From IMG/VR virus record IMGVR_UViG_3300043399_001632, positions 1 through 20,707 of that record: 20,707 nucleotides of DNA, one strand, 5' to 3'. The notes below the pieces were generated by a model that was given only the letters and a program-made list of their open reading frames with translations, ran no database searches and was not told the origin of the DNA. Both the position numbers and the translations under genes were made by a program. How positions within the stretch are numbered: the stretch's first letter is position 1; each line of letters opens with the position of its first letter. The stretch comes from a virus. This document shows, in pieces, positions 15,067-20,707 of this stretch.

Positions 15067-15861
15067 TCAGGCTGCTTGGTTGAGGCTCGCAGCCTCGCTC
15101 GACGCGGCCATGGCGGCGGCCAGCGCCTCCCATGACAGCGGGAGTTCGGGGGGAAGGTTGTGCCGGTTCTTCGCGAGGAAAGCAGGGCGCTCCTCGGTGT
15201 AGAGGGCGCGGGTTCCAGCCCCTACGCCGCGCGCCACCTTCTTCATGCCGACATCCGCCTTGGCGACGCTGGTCTTGAAGTTGGCGAACAGCACCATGTC
15301 GGCGTGTTCCTGGACCAGCGCTGAGGCCATCTTGTGGAGCTTGATCTGATAGCGATCGAAGGGCTCGGTCTCGGGGCTGTCGAAGCGCTTCACCTCGGCA
15401 TGGGCGGTCTGGATCACAGCCATGCCCTTGTCATTGCGCAGCGCATTCACGCCGTCGAGGTATTCGCGCCAGACATCGAGCGTTGCGATATAGCCCTTGC
15501 CGTATCCGGCATCCTCGATCGAGAACCACTGCTTGGACGGATTGGCCTCATTGTTGCGCTTGATTGTCTCGGCCCAGACCAGCGGCTCGAGCCAGTCCAG
15601 ACTGTCGATGATCAGCGTCGCAAAGTCGTGGTCCTCGTTATAGAGCGCCTGCATCGCCTGCATGACCTGACCAAAGCTCTCGGCCTTGGGAAAAGCATCG
15701 ATCGCCTGGCCTGAAGGATGGCCGTCTTCGAGGTTGATCAGGACAGGGCGCGGCGCACTGCCAGCAAAGGTGTTCTTGCCGATCCCGTGCGGGCCGTAGA
15801 TCACAATGCGCGGCGGCTTGGGTTCCGACAGGCGATTGAGCGAGGAAAGCGAGATAGCCAT
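15067..15861 (-). CDS. Sak4-like RecA-fold ATPase (single-strand annealing/recombinase)
   Basis: This 264-residue ATPase resembles phage Sak4. The P-loop is YGPHGIGKNT; Walker B is LIIDSLDW (Asp86). Later segments include AVIQTAHAEVKRF and the basic HKMASALVQEHADMVLFANF. Sak4 proteins are short RecA-like enzymes that promote strand annealing together with a DUF669 or SSB partner, here the next gene. The ATG at 15861 is chosen over the adjacent GTG because AAGGAGG lies seven bases upstream; it overlaps the preceding stop as TGATG. Odd: the residue after the P-loop Lys is Asn, where Ser or Thr is expected. Confidence 0.85.
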   Translation of the reverse strand: MAISLSSLNRLSEPKPPRIVIYGPHGIGKNTFAGSAPRPVLINLEDGHPSGQAIDAFPKAESFGQVMQAMQALYNEDHDFATLIIDSLDWLEPLVWAETIKRNNEANPSKQWFSIEDAGYGKGYIATLDVWREYLDGVNALRNDKGMAVIQTAHAEVKRFDSPETEPFDRYQIKLHKMASALVQEHADMVLFANFKTSVAKADVGMKKVARGVGAGTRALYTEERPAFLAKNRHNLPPELPLSWEALAAAMAASSEAASLNQAA

Positions 15862-16307
15862 CACGCTGCCTCCTTGGCGGCAAGCGCCATCTCAAACTTC
15901 GCCTTGCCCGGTTTGACCGTGCGCGCCGGGGTAAAGAGATCCCGGATGGCCGGCGGCCAGACCTTGTAGCTGGTCTCGGAAACCGAGAGCTTGGTCTCGA
16001 TGTAATTAGCCGGATCCTCGCCCCACCCGCGGATCGTTTCGACCGCGCTGGCGAGCTTGGCCTGGTCCCAGGTCACGTTCTTGGGAACTTCGATGCGGAT
16101 TTCGTAATCGCCATCAAGGCGCCGGTGCGTGCCGGTCTCATTGAGTCCTTCAGCATAGCGACGCTTCAGCACGCCGTGCAGAATGGCGACCATTTGCGAT
16201 GCCCCGGCAAGCCGGGTTTGGGCCTGGCCCTGCAGGCGGGCCAGCGCTTCGACTGGCAGGGCATCCAGCGCGGCCGGAGGTTGGTTCGGCAGTTCCTCAA
16301 GTGTCAT
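15861..16307 (-). CDS. Hypothetical early phage protein
   Basis: This is a 148-residue protein of unrecognised family. It begins MTLEELPNQPPAALDALPVE, followed by the helix ALARLQGQAQTRLAGASQM and a region with RLDGDYEIRIEVPKNVTWDQ. AAGGA precedes the ATG by seven bases, so this start is used rather than the open frame extending to 16364. The product is soluble and has no Cys clusters. The position, directly upstream of and coupled to the Sak4-like gene, suggests a recombination accessory such as a nuclease inhibitor or annealing helper, but that is guesswork. Confidence 0.7.
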   Translation of the reverse strand: MTLEELPNQPPAALDALPVEALARLQGQAQTRLAGASQMVAILHGVLKRRYAEGLNETGTHRRLDGDYEIRIEVPKNVTWDQAKLASAVETIRGWGEDPANYIETKLSVSETSYKVWPPAIRDLFTPARTVKPGKAKFEMALAAKEAA

Positions 16308-16368
16308 CGTGCGATCCTTTAGTCTGTGGTTGCAGCGATCAGTCGTCAGCAATCCCGCCAGCACAGGC

Positions 16369-16432
16369 GGGGCAGTGGTTGACGCGGCGATCGAAAATCC
16401 GTGGGCGCCTCGCGGTTAGCCCCCACTGCCCC
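16369..16432. repeat. Inverted repeat in the early-operon intergenic gap
   Basis: GGGGCAGTGG (16369-16378) and CCACTGCCCC (16423-16432) are perfectly complementary across 44 bases. The whole lies in the 133-base gap between two early genes and could form a stem-loop in the leftward mRNA. Confidence 0.6.
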
Positions 16433-16440
16433 TGTTCGCG

Positions 16441-16785
16441 TCAGGCCGCCTGCGGCAGCATAAGCGCGGCAATCATGGATTGGATCTTGGGGCTCTTGGG
16501 CCTTGCGATCGCGACGTAACTGAATTCTCCCCCGCCCCGGCGGATCTGCACGAGGTGAACCACCCCGTTCTCCGCGGCCCAGCGCGCCCGGGCGGCAAGC
16601 CGCAGCAGCGACTGGCGGCGCCACTCGGGCAAACGCCGGGGTTTGGCCGCATCGACATCGCGTGCCAAAAATCCGCGGTAATATTCGAGACGCTCGCCCG
16701 GCTCTGCGCCATCGAGCCAGGCACAAAGCGCATCTTCGCTCGAACAGAGTATCGCACTGCGCGCCTTGGTGATGTCCTCAACCAT
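16441..16785 (-). CDS. Hypothetical early phage protein
   Basis: This is a 114-residue protein not recognised by me. It starts MVEDITKARSAILCSSEDAL; then comes PGERLEYYRGFLARDVDAA, a basic stretch RLPEWRRQSLLRLAARARW, and a C-terminal beta hairpin VVHLVQIRRGGGEFSYVAIA. The ATG at 16785 is chosen because GAGGGAG precedes it and it overlaps the upstream stop by eight bases; a longer frame to 16812 has no site. The fold looks like helices plus a two-stranded sheet, perhaps nucleic-acid binding. It is the second gene after the Cro-like regulator. Confidence 0.7.
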   Translation of the reverse strand: MVEDITKARSAILCSSEDALCAWLDGAEPGERLEYYRGFLARDVDAAKPRRLPEWRRQSLLRLAARARWAAENGVVHLVQIRRGGGEFSYVAIARPKSPKIQSMIAALMLPQAA

Positions 16786-17005
16786 GGCTTGCGGCTCCCT
16801 CGATGCTGGCACTGCGTGCGCCGCGCGGGCGGTAGCTGTCCATGAAGTCGCGAATGCGCTGTTCGGTTTGGGGCCAAAGCCGCCGGCCTTTCCTGAGCTG
16901 GCTGATCAACTTCCAGTCGTTGGCGGCCTGGCGCCCGAAATAGGTCTCCGACAGGTTGGTGCGGCGGAGAAAGAGCTCGATGTCATGGAGGATAGGATGC
17001 GTCAT
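16778..17005 (-). CDS. Cro-like small regulator
   Basis: This is a 75-residue protein. Residues 1-55 read as a compact helical HTH: DIELFLRRTNLSETYFGRQA, then ANDWKLISQLRKGRRLWPQ and TEQRIRDFM. The GRQAANDWKLISQLRKGRR part fits a helix-turn-helix of the kind seen in small sphingomonad phage regulators. It is the first gene of the leftward early operon and faces the S24 repressor gene across 96 bases, the classic Cro position. No Shine-Dalgarno sequence precedes its ATG, and the predicted promoter would start transcription at or next to the ATG. DNA binding is inferred. Confidence 0.7.
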   Translation of the reverse strand: MTHPILHDIELFLRRTNLSETYFGRQAANDWKLISQLRKGRRLWPQTEQRIRDFMDSYRPRGARSASIEGAASHG

Positions 17006-17013
17006 GAGTCGGA

Positions 17014-17041
17014 TTAATACCGCTCACATCCCATGTCACAA
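17014..17041 (-). promoter_or_regulatory. Predicted early leftward promoter (PL/PR-like)
   Basis: On the minus strand TTGTGA (17036-17041) and TATTAA (17014-17019) are 16 bases apart. The -10 end is 8 bases from the ATG of the Cro-like gene, predicting a leaderless or nearly leaderless transcript. Operator-like GGGAT motifs overlap and flank this promoter, so the divergent repressor would block it. Confidence 0.5.
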
Positions 17042-17045
17042 GTAG

Positions 17046-17065
17046 GGACATATCCCACATTTGTA
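17046..17065. promoter_or_regulatory. Operator-like block, copy 1
   Basis: GGACATATCCCACATTTGTA contains the symmetric half-sites of GGGACATATCCC (17045-17056). A closely related block occurs after the repressor gene at 17878-17897. It is a likely binding site of the S24 repressor and/or the Cro-like protein. Confidence 0.5.
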
Positions 17066-17094
17066 TTGACCCACGATATCCACAGAGCTAGGCA
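17066..17094 (+). promoter_or_regulatory. Predicted repressor-maintenance promoter
   Basis: TTGACC (17066-17071) and TAGGCA (17089-17094) are 17 bases apart, and the ATG of the repressor lies at 17102, so the mRNA would be leaderless, as for lambda CI from its maintenance promoter. The -10 match is weak. Confidence 0.35.
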
Positions 17095-17101
17095 CAGCCC
17101 C

Positions 17102-17824
17102 ATGACCCAACGCTCACTCGTCAATATCGAGCACCTCAGGAAGGTTCTCGAGGCTGCCACCGCCCCGGAAAGCAAGTGGAATGCCCGCTCGCTGTCACTT
17201 GCCGCGACCGGCGGCAAGTCGCCGCATATCGTGCGCGAGATCCTGCGCGGCCGCAGCAACAATCCGACACTCGATACTCTGGTCGGACTTTCCAAGGCCC
17301 TTGGCGTTGACATCTCCCGACTCGTCTCGGGTACCGAATCGGTACTCCCACGCGTTGGCGGCACCAGCCCTTACGAGCAGCTGCAGGTTCTCGGCGCAGT
17401 GGCCGCCGGCGTGTGGCGCGAGCAAACCGAGTGGGCTGAGGAAGACCGCTATTATATCGAAGTTGGCCCCAGCCCGGTTGCGGGCGGTCAGCGCTTTGCC
17501 CTGCGCATGGAGGGCTATTCGATGGACAAGATCATTCCGCCTGGCTCTGATCTTGAGTGCCTGCGCACGACCTTTGGCGAGATCGAGCCCGTCCCGGGCG
17601 ACATCGTGATTGTTCAGCGTGACCGGCACGAACTGCACGAACTCACCTGCAAGCGCCTAGACCACGACGGGCAGAACTACATTCTGCGCGCCGAATCCAC
17701 TCGGCCCGAGTTCCAGGAGCCGATCATCATCGGCCGGCCCGACGCCGACACCATCAGCGATGACGGGATCACCATCATCGGCATCGTCCTGCGCGCGCAC
17801 CAGAAGCTCTACGGGCGGCGCTAA
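17102..17824 (+). CDS. S24-family (LexA/CI-like) prophage repressor
   Basis: This is a 240-residue repressor. Residues about 27-77 are an XRE helix-turn-helix (SLAATGGKSPHIVREILRGR). A hinge follows, then the S24 self-cleavage domain: the cleavage pair is Ala102-Gly103 in VAAGV, the catalytic Ser140 in MEGYSM and Lys184 in LTCKRL. In the family, RecA filaments on damaged DNA stimulate self-cleavage, releasing lytic genes. The ATG at 17102 is preferred over an upstream GTG because homology to the HTH starts there. It lies divergent from the Cro-like gene and between related operator blocks. The gene is too divergent in context to be the host LexA. Confidence 0.92.
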   Translation: MTQRSLVNIEHLRKVLEAATAPESKWNARSLSLAATGGKSPHIVREILRGRSNNPTLDTLVGLSKALGVDISRLVSGTESVLPRVGGTSPYEQLQVLGAVAAGVWREQTEWAEEDRYYIEVGPSPVAGGQRFALRMEGYSMDKIIPPGSDLECLRTTFGEIEPVPGDIVIVQRDRHELHELTCKRLDHDGQNYILRAESTRPEFQEPIIIGRPDADTISDDGITIIGIVLRAHQKLYGRR

Positions 17825-17877
17825 TCCGCAGCCCACGCTGATTGTGGGATTTTACCCTACCTGTTCTCGTTGACGCT

Positions 17878-17897
17878 GGATATATCCCGCATTTATT
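17878..17897. promoter_or_regulatory. Operator-like block, copy 2, after the repressor
   Basis: GGATATATCCCGCATTTATT matches 16 of 20 positions of the block at 17046-17065 and contains the perfect palindrome GGATATATCC. Nearby are GGGATTTTACCC (17846-17857) and a 6-5-6 inverted repeat CCCTGA/TCAGGG (17900-17916). It may control the downstream integration genes. Confidence 0.45.
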
Positions 17898-18005
17898 CCC
17901 CCTGACGAGATCAGGGAGACTGTTCGCCTGATCGCCTTGCCAGCCATCAGGTTTTACAAAATGCAGCACCCAGTGTCGGGCCCATGCCCGCTTTCTCCCG
18001 ATCAA

Positions 18006-18191
18006 ATGACCCCGCAGGAGCGCATTACCGAGGTGGCGCGGATCCTCGCGGCGGGCATCGTGCGGATGCACGCAAAGTCCAGTTCTTTATCTGCGCCATG
18101 CAGAGATAGTTCGCTTGGCTTAGCGCCCGCCAAGAGCGTCAGTCGAACCCGCGGCCGCCCACGAATTGCGGCCCAGACTGGAGAAGCTTGA
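18006..18191 (+). CDS. Small conserved hypothetical protein of the recombinase cluster
   Basis: This is a 61-residue protein starting MTPQERITEVARILAAGIVR, the typical start of a short protein found before DUF2924 and recombinase genes in alphaproteobacteria. The C-terminal half is Ser/Arg-rich (GLAPAKSVSRTRGRPRIAAQ) and probably disordered. An open frame extends upstream to 17937 with a TTG, but the segment before MTPQERI is non-conserved in character. The function is unknown. The stop overlaps the DUF2924 start as TGATG. Confidence 0.65.
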   Translation: MTPQERITEVARILAAGIVRMHAKSSSLSAPCRDSSLGLAPAKSVSRTRGRPRIAAQTGEA

Positions 18192-18643
18192 TGCAAACCT
18201 ATGATGATCCCCAGGTGCTCACGCGCCTCGCAAAATTGCGGACCATGACCGTCCGCGAACTTCAGGAAGAATGGTCCCGGGTGATGGGATCCGAGGCGCC
18301 CAACAACAGCGCCCAGTTCATGATCCAGCGCCTCTCGCACCGGATCCAGGAGCTGACCTTTGGCGGGCTCAGCAAGCCCCTACGCCGCACGCTCGACGCT
18401 TTGGCAGATGAGTATGAAGGCAAGAAGGTCAGGAAGTCGCAGATCGCCGATCCGCGCAATCCGGTGATCGGCACCCGCCTGCTGCGCGAATGGGCCGGCG
18501 TGGAGCACGCGGTCACCATCGCCAAGGACGGGTTCGATTGGCAGGGGCAGCGATACAAATCGCTCTCGGCGGTTGCCCGCGCCATCACTGGTACCCAGTG
18601 GAATGGTTACCGCTTCTTTGGGCTGAGGGAGGCAGCACGATGA
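18191..18643 (+). CDS. DUF2924 family protein
   Basis: This is a 150-residue protein with the DUF2924 pattern: RLAKLRTMTVRELQEEWSRV, FMIQRLSHRIQEL, GTRLLREWAGVEHAVTIAKD and DGFDWQGQRYKSLSAVARAI, ending in the TGTQWNGYRFFGL motif. The C-terminal part looks like the RAMA domain (GxxYxSLSxxAxxITGxxWNG), a small DNA- or modification-binding module. GGAGAAG precedes the ATG. It overlaps the recombinase gene by four bases (ATGA). The pairing with a serine recombinase is widespread, which suggests a role in site recognition or directionality; this remains unproven. Confidence 0.88.
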   Translation: MQTYDDPQVLTRLAKLRTMTVRELQEEWSRVMGSEAPNNSAQFMIQRLSHRIQELTFGGLSKPLRRTLDALADEYEGKKVRKSQIADPRNPVIGTRLLREWAGVEHAVTIAKDGFDWQGQRYKSLSAVARAITGTQWNGYRFFGLREAAR

Positions 18644-19950
18644 GCGACACCTCTCCCCGCCGCCTGCGCTGCGCAGTCTACACCCGCAAGTCCTCTGAAG
18701 AAGGCCTCGAGCAGGAGTTCAACTCCCTCGATGCCCAGCGCGAGGCGTGTGAAGCCTATATCGCCAGCCAGCGCGCTGAAGGCTGGGCTTGCATGCGCGA
18801 GCGCTATGATGATGGCGGGTTCTCCGGCGGCAACCTTGACCGTCCCGGCCTCAAGTGCCTGCTTGAAGATGTCGAGGCAGGACTGATCGACGTGATAGTG
18901 GTCTACAAGATCGACCGCCTGTCTCGCTCGCTGATGGACTTCTCCCGTCTCGTCGAAGTGCTCGACCGCCACAACGTGACATTCGTCTCGGTGACCCAGG
19001 CGTTCAACACCACCACCTCGATGGGCCGGCTGACCTTGAACGTCCTGCTCTCATTCGCGCAGTTCGAACGCGAAGTGACGGGCGAGCGCATTCGCGACAA
19101 GATCGCGGCCAGCCGCGCCAAGGGCATGTGGATGGGCGGGTTCGTACCGCTGGGCTATGATGCGGTAAACCGCAAGCTGGTGATCAACGATGCCGAGGCG
19201 GCCTTGGTCAGGCACATCTTCGAGCGGTTTGTTCAGCTTGGTTCAATCACCACCCTCACCCGCGAGCTGGTCGCGAGGCGCGCCAAAAGCAAACGCGGCA
19301 TGCCGATCGACAAGGGGTTCCTCTACAAGGTGCTGCGCAACCGGGTCTACATCGGCGAGGCAGTGCACAAGGGCACCAGCTATCCCGGCGAGCACGAAGC
19401 GATCATTGACCTCGAGCTTTGGAACAAAGCCCAGGCAATCAACAAGGAAAGCCCGCGCAAACGGGCCAATAATGCCCGGGCACAGACGCCCTTTCTGCTG
19501 AAGGGCTTGGTCTTCAATGACACCGGCGTTGCCATGACCCCGACCCACACCCGCAAAGGCGACAAGCTATACCGCTACTACGTCTCGATGGACGTGATCC
19601 ATAACCGTGCGGGCGAGTTCGGCGCAGGCCCCCGGCGGCTTAACGCCGGCATGGTCGAAGGCGTTGTGCTCAAGGAGCTGCGCCGAATGCTGCGCACTCC
19701 GCCCATTACCGCCCAGGCGGTTCAGCTGGCCCGCGAAACCAATCCGATCATCGACGAGAACGATGTCATCGCAGCGCTGCGGGGATTTAACGACCTTTGG
19801 GAAACGCTGTTTCCAGCCGAACAAACCCGCATTGCCCGCATGCTGATCGACCGGGTGACTGTGAACGACAATGGCATCTCGGTTGATCTGCGCATGGATG
19901 GGCTTGGCCCGATAGTCCACGACATGTTGGCGCACCGGAAGGCTGCATGA
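18640..19950 (+). CDS. Serine recombinase (resolvase/integrase family)
   Basis: This is a 436-residue large serine recombinase. The N-terminal catalytic domain has Ser18 in YTRKSSEEG and the active-site arginines Arg93 and Arg96 in YKIDRLSRS. Residues about 120-160 give the long helix with FAQFEREVTGERIRDKIA. A recombinase (PF07508-like) domain follows: GYDAVNRKLVINDAEAALVR, and the domain end GFLYKVLRNRVYIGEAVHKG. The zinc-ribbon Cys pairs common in large serine integrases are absent. The start is the ATG overlapping DUF2924 (ATGA), with GAGGGAGG upstream; the reading frame is open further 5' only by chance. It is probably the enzyme that integrates and excises this element. Confidence 0.92.
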   Translation: MSDTSPRRLRCAVYTRKSSEEGLEQEFNSLDAQREACEAYIASQRAEGWACMRERYDDGGFSGGNLDRPGLKCLLEDVEAGLIDVIVVYKIDRLSRSLMDFSRLVEVLDRHNVTFVSVTQAFNTTTSMGRLTLNVLLSFAQFEREVTGERIRDKIAASRAKGMWMGGFVPLGYDAVNRKLVINDAEAALVRHIFERFVQLGSITTLTRELVARRAKSKRGMPIDKGFLYKVLRNRVYIGEAVHKGTSYPGEHEAIIDLELWNKAQAINKESPRKRANNARAQTPFLLKGLVFNDTGVAMTPTHTRKGDKLYRYYVSMDVIHNRAGEFGAGPRRLNAGMVEGVVLKELRRMLRTPPITAQAVQLARETNPIIDENDVIAALRGFNDLWETLFPAEQTRIARMLIDRVTVNDNGISVDLRMDGLGPIVHDMLAHRKAA

Positions 19951-20333
19951 GCGACACGCCCGACATTTTACGGATCACGATCCCGTTGACGCACAGGCGG
20001 CGCAATGGGCGGCCGCGGATCCAGCCGCCGGCAGAGTATACTGCTGAGCATGACCGGGGCACTGATCCGCACATCATGCGGGCGATTGCCCTGGCGTGGA
20101 GTTGGAAGCGCAAGCTCGATACCGGCGAGATGTCATGCAACCAGGACATTGCAACCGCAGAGAACTTCACAGCTGCATATGTTGGGCGTGTTCTGAGACT
20201 GGCTTATCTGGCACCCAATGTGCTGCACAGGTTGCTCGTAGACCGAACGTCCCCCAGCGCCAGGCTTAAGGATCTCTGGTACGCGACCGATCTGCCTTGG
20301 GCTGAGCAGGAAGAAGCGATCTTTGGAAACTGA
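19947..20333 (+). CDS. HTH-containing small protein downstream of recombinase
   Basis: This is a 128-residue basic protein. Residues about 41-90 contain HIMRAIALAWSWKRKLDTGE, then CNQDIATAENFTAAYVGRVL and RLAYLAPNVLHRLL, which looks like a ParB/KorB-type helix-turn-helix. Its ATG overlaps the recombinase stop (ATGA), completing a DUF2924 / recombinase / HTH-protein operon seen in many alphaproteobacteria. A role as a recombination directionality factor or a regulator is plausible but untested. Confidence 0.7.
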   Translation: MSDTPDILRITIPLTHRRRNGRPRIQPPAEYTAEHDRGTDPHIMRAIALAWSWKRKLDTGEMSCNQDIATAENFTAAYVGRVLRLAYLAPNVLHRLLVDRTSPSARLKDLWYATDLPWAEQEEAIFGN

Positions 20334-20431
20334 AGCAGCCGCGACCAGAGTGTGGAAATCATTGGACCGCGCTGGTTAAGGCGCACGGATACTCCTAGCG
20401 TCTCCTGCTCCAACCCTAGGGGAGAGATTCC

Positions 20432-20707
20432 ATGACCAATAATGATCTGGCTGACGCTATTGCTGAAGCTAACGGCTTGACCAAGGTTGCGGCCCGCAAA
20501 CTGGTTAGCGACATCTGCGAAGCTATTGCTGGTGCAGCCGCAAAGGGCGAAGAAATCTCGCTCAACGGCTTCGGCAAATTCAAGGTGAAGGCCAGCGCGG
20601 CCCGTGAAGGTCGCAATCCGGCCACCGGCGAAACCATCAAGATCAAGGCTTCAAAGAAGCTGACCTTTGCTGCGGCCAAAGCCGTGAAGGATCGCCTCAA
20701 CGGCTAA
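20432..20707 (+). CDS. HU-family DNA-binding protein
   Basis: This complete 91-residue HU/IHF protein has the N-terminal dimerisation helices (DLADAIAEANGLTKVAARKL), ISLNGFGKFKV, and the DNA-binding arm with the conserved RNPATGE (61-67) and the IKIKASKKLTF segment. It has no acidic or long C-terminal extension. AGGGGAGAG precedes the ATG. HU bends and coats DNA and supports replication and site-specific recombination. It could be host chromosome flanking the element or cargo. Its stop codon is the last codon of the window. Confidence 0.93.
   Translation: MTNNDLADAIAEANGLTKVAARKLVSDICEAIAGAAAKGEEISLNGFGKFKVKASAAREGRNPATGETIKIKASKKLTFAAAKAVKDRLNG

Noticed and set aside
18490-18639. 50-codon N-terminal extension of the recombinase frame
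   Set aside because: It overlaps DUF2924 in another frame, has no family similarity, and the ATG at 18640 has a strong ribosome-binding site and gives the expected N-terminus.
1-20707. CRISPR array or retron-like element
   Set aside because: No regularly spaced direct repeats of suitable length and no reverse transcriptase or Cas effector gene were seen; the Cas4-like nuclease belongs to the phage recombination operon.

Overview
The window looks like a prophage or phage-derived integrative element in a GC-rich alphaproteobacterium, most likely of the Sphingomonadales. This rests on GC-rich codon use, the DUF2924 / serine recombinase / small HTH gene trio common in that order, the tRNA sequence, and many small phage proteins of a type I associate with sphingomonad and rhodobacterial prophages. 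No capsid, portal, terminase or lysis gene is visible, so this is the early/replication half plus accessory genes, not a whole phage.

Layout. At the left edge is the 3' part of a HigA-type antitoxin (1-255, +). Next, on the minus strand, is a ParB-domain DNA methyltransferase interrupted in frame by an intein (261-2381). Then come a tRNA-Ile with CAT anticodon on the plus strand (2473-2549) and, on the minus strand, a virion-associated-like protein, two HNH nuclease genes, a 55-codon gene, an unknown gene, a 62-aa gene, a DUF6378 protein and a RuvC-like resolvase (2550-6078). A 438-base divergent intergenic region with inverted and direct repeats (6079-6516) looks like a candidate origin or operator. 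It precedes a more AT-rich cargo block (6517-8932): a PIN-domain toxin-antitoxin pair, a DUF2188 protein and two convergent genes of unknown function.

From 8985 to 17005 the minus strand carries a compact leftward early operon: Cro-like regulator, two small proteins, Sak4-like ATPase, DUF669 ssDNA-binding protein, Cas4/RecB-like nuclease, SF2 helicase, DUF6511 zinc protein and a RepB-primase/DUF3987 replication protein. Most of these genes overlap by 1 to 8 bases. Together they form a plausible recombination-dependent replication module. A divergent S24 (LexA/CI-like) repressor starts at 17102, and the intergenic region forms the lysis/lysogeny switch. Related operator-like blocks lie on both sides of the repressor gene.

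Rightward of the repressor come a small protein, DUF2924, the serine recombinase and an HTH-like protein (18006-20333), which form the probable integration module. A complete HU-family gene ends the window and may be host flank or element cargo.

The strongest unusual signals are the intein in the methyltransferase, whose central insertion has a GIY-YIG-like residue pattern instead of LAGLIDADG, the repeat-rich region at 6243-6419, and the uncharacterised low-GC cargo genes at 7949-8932.
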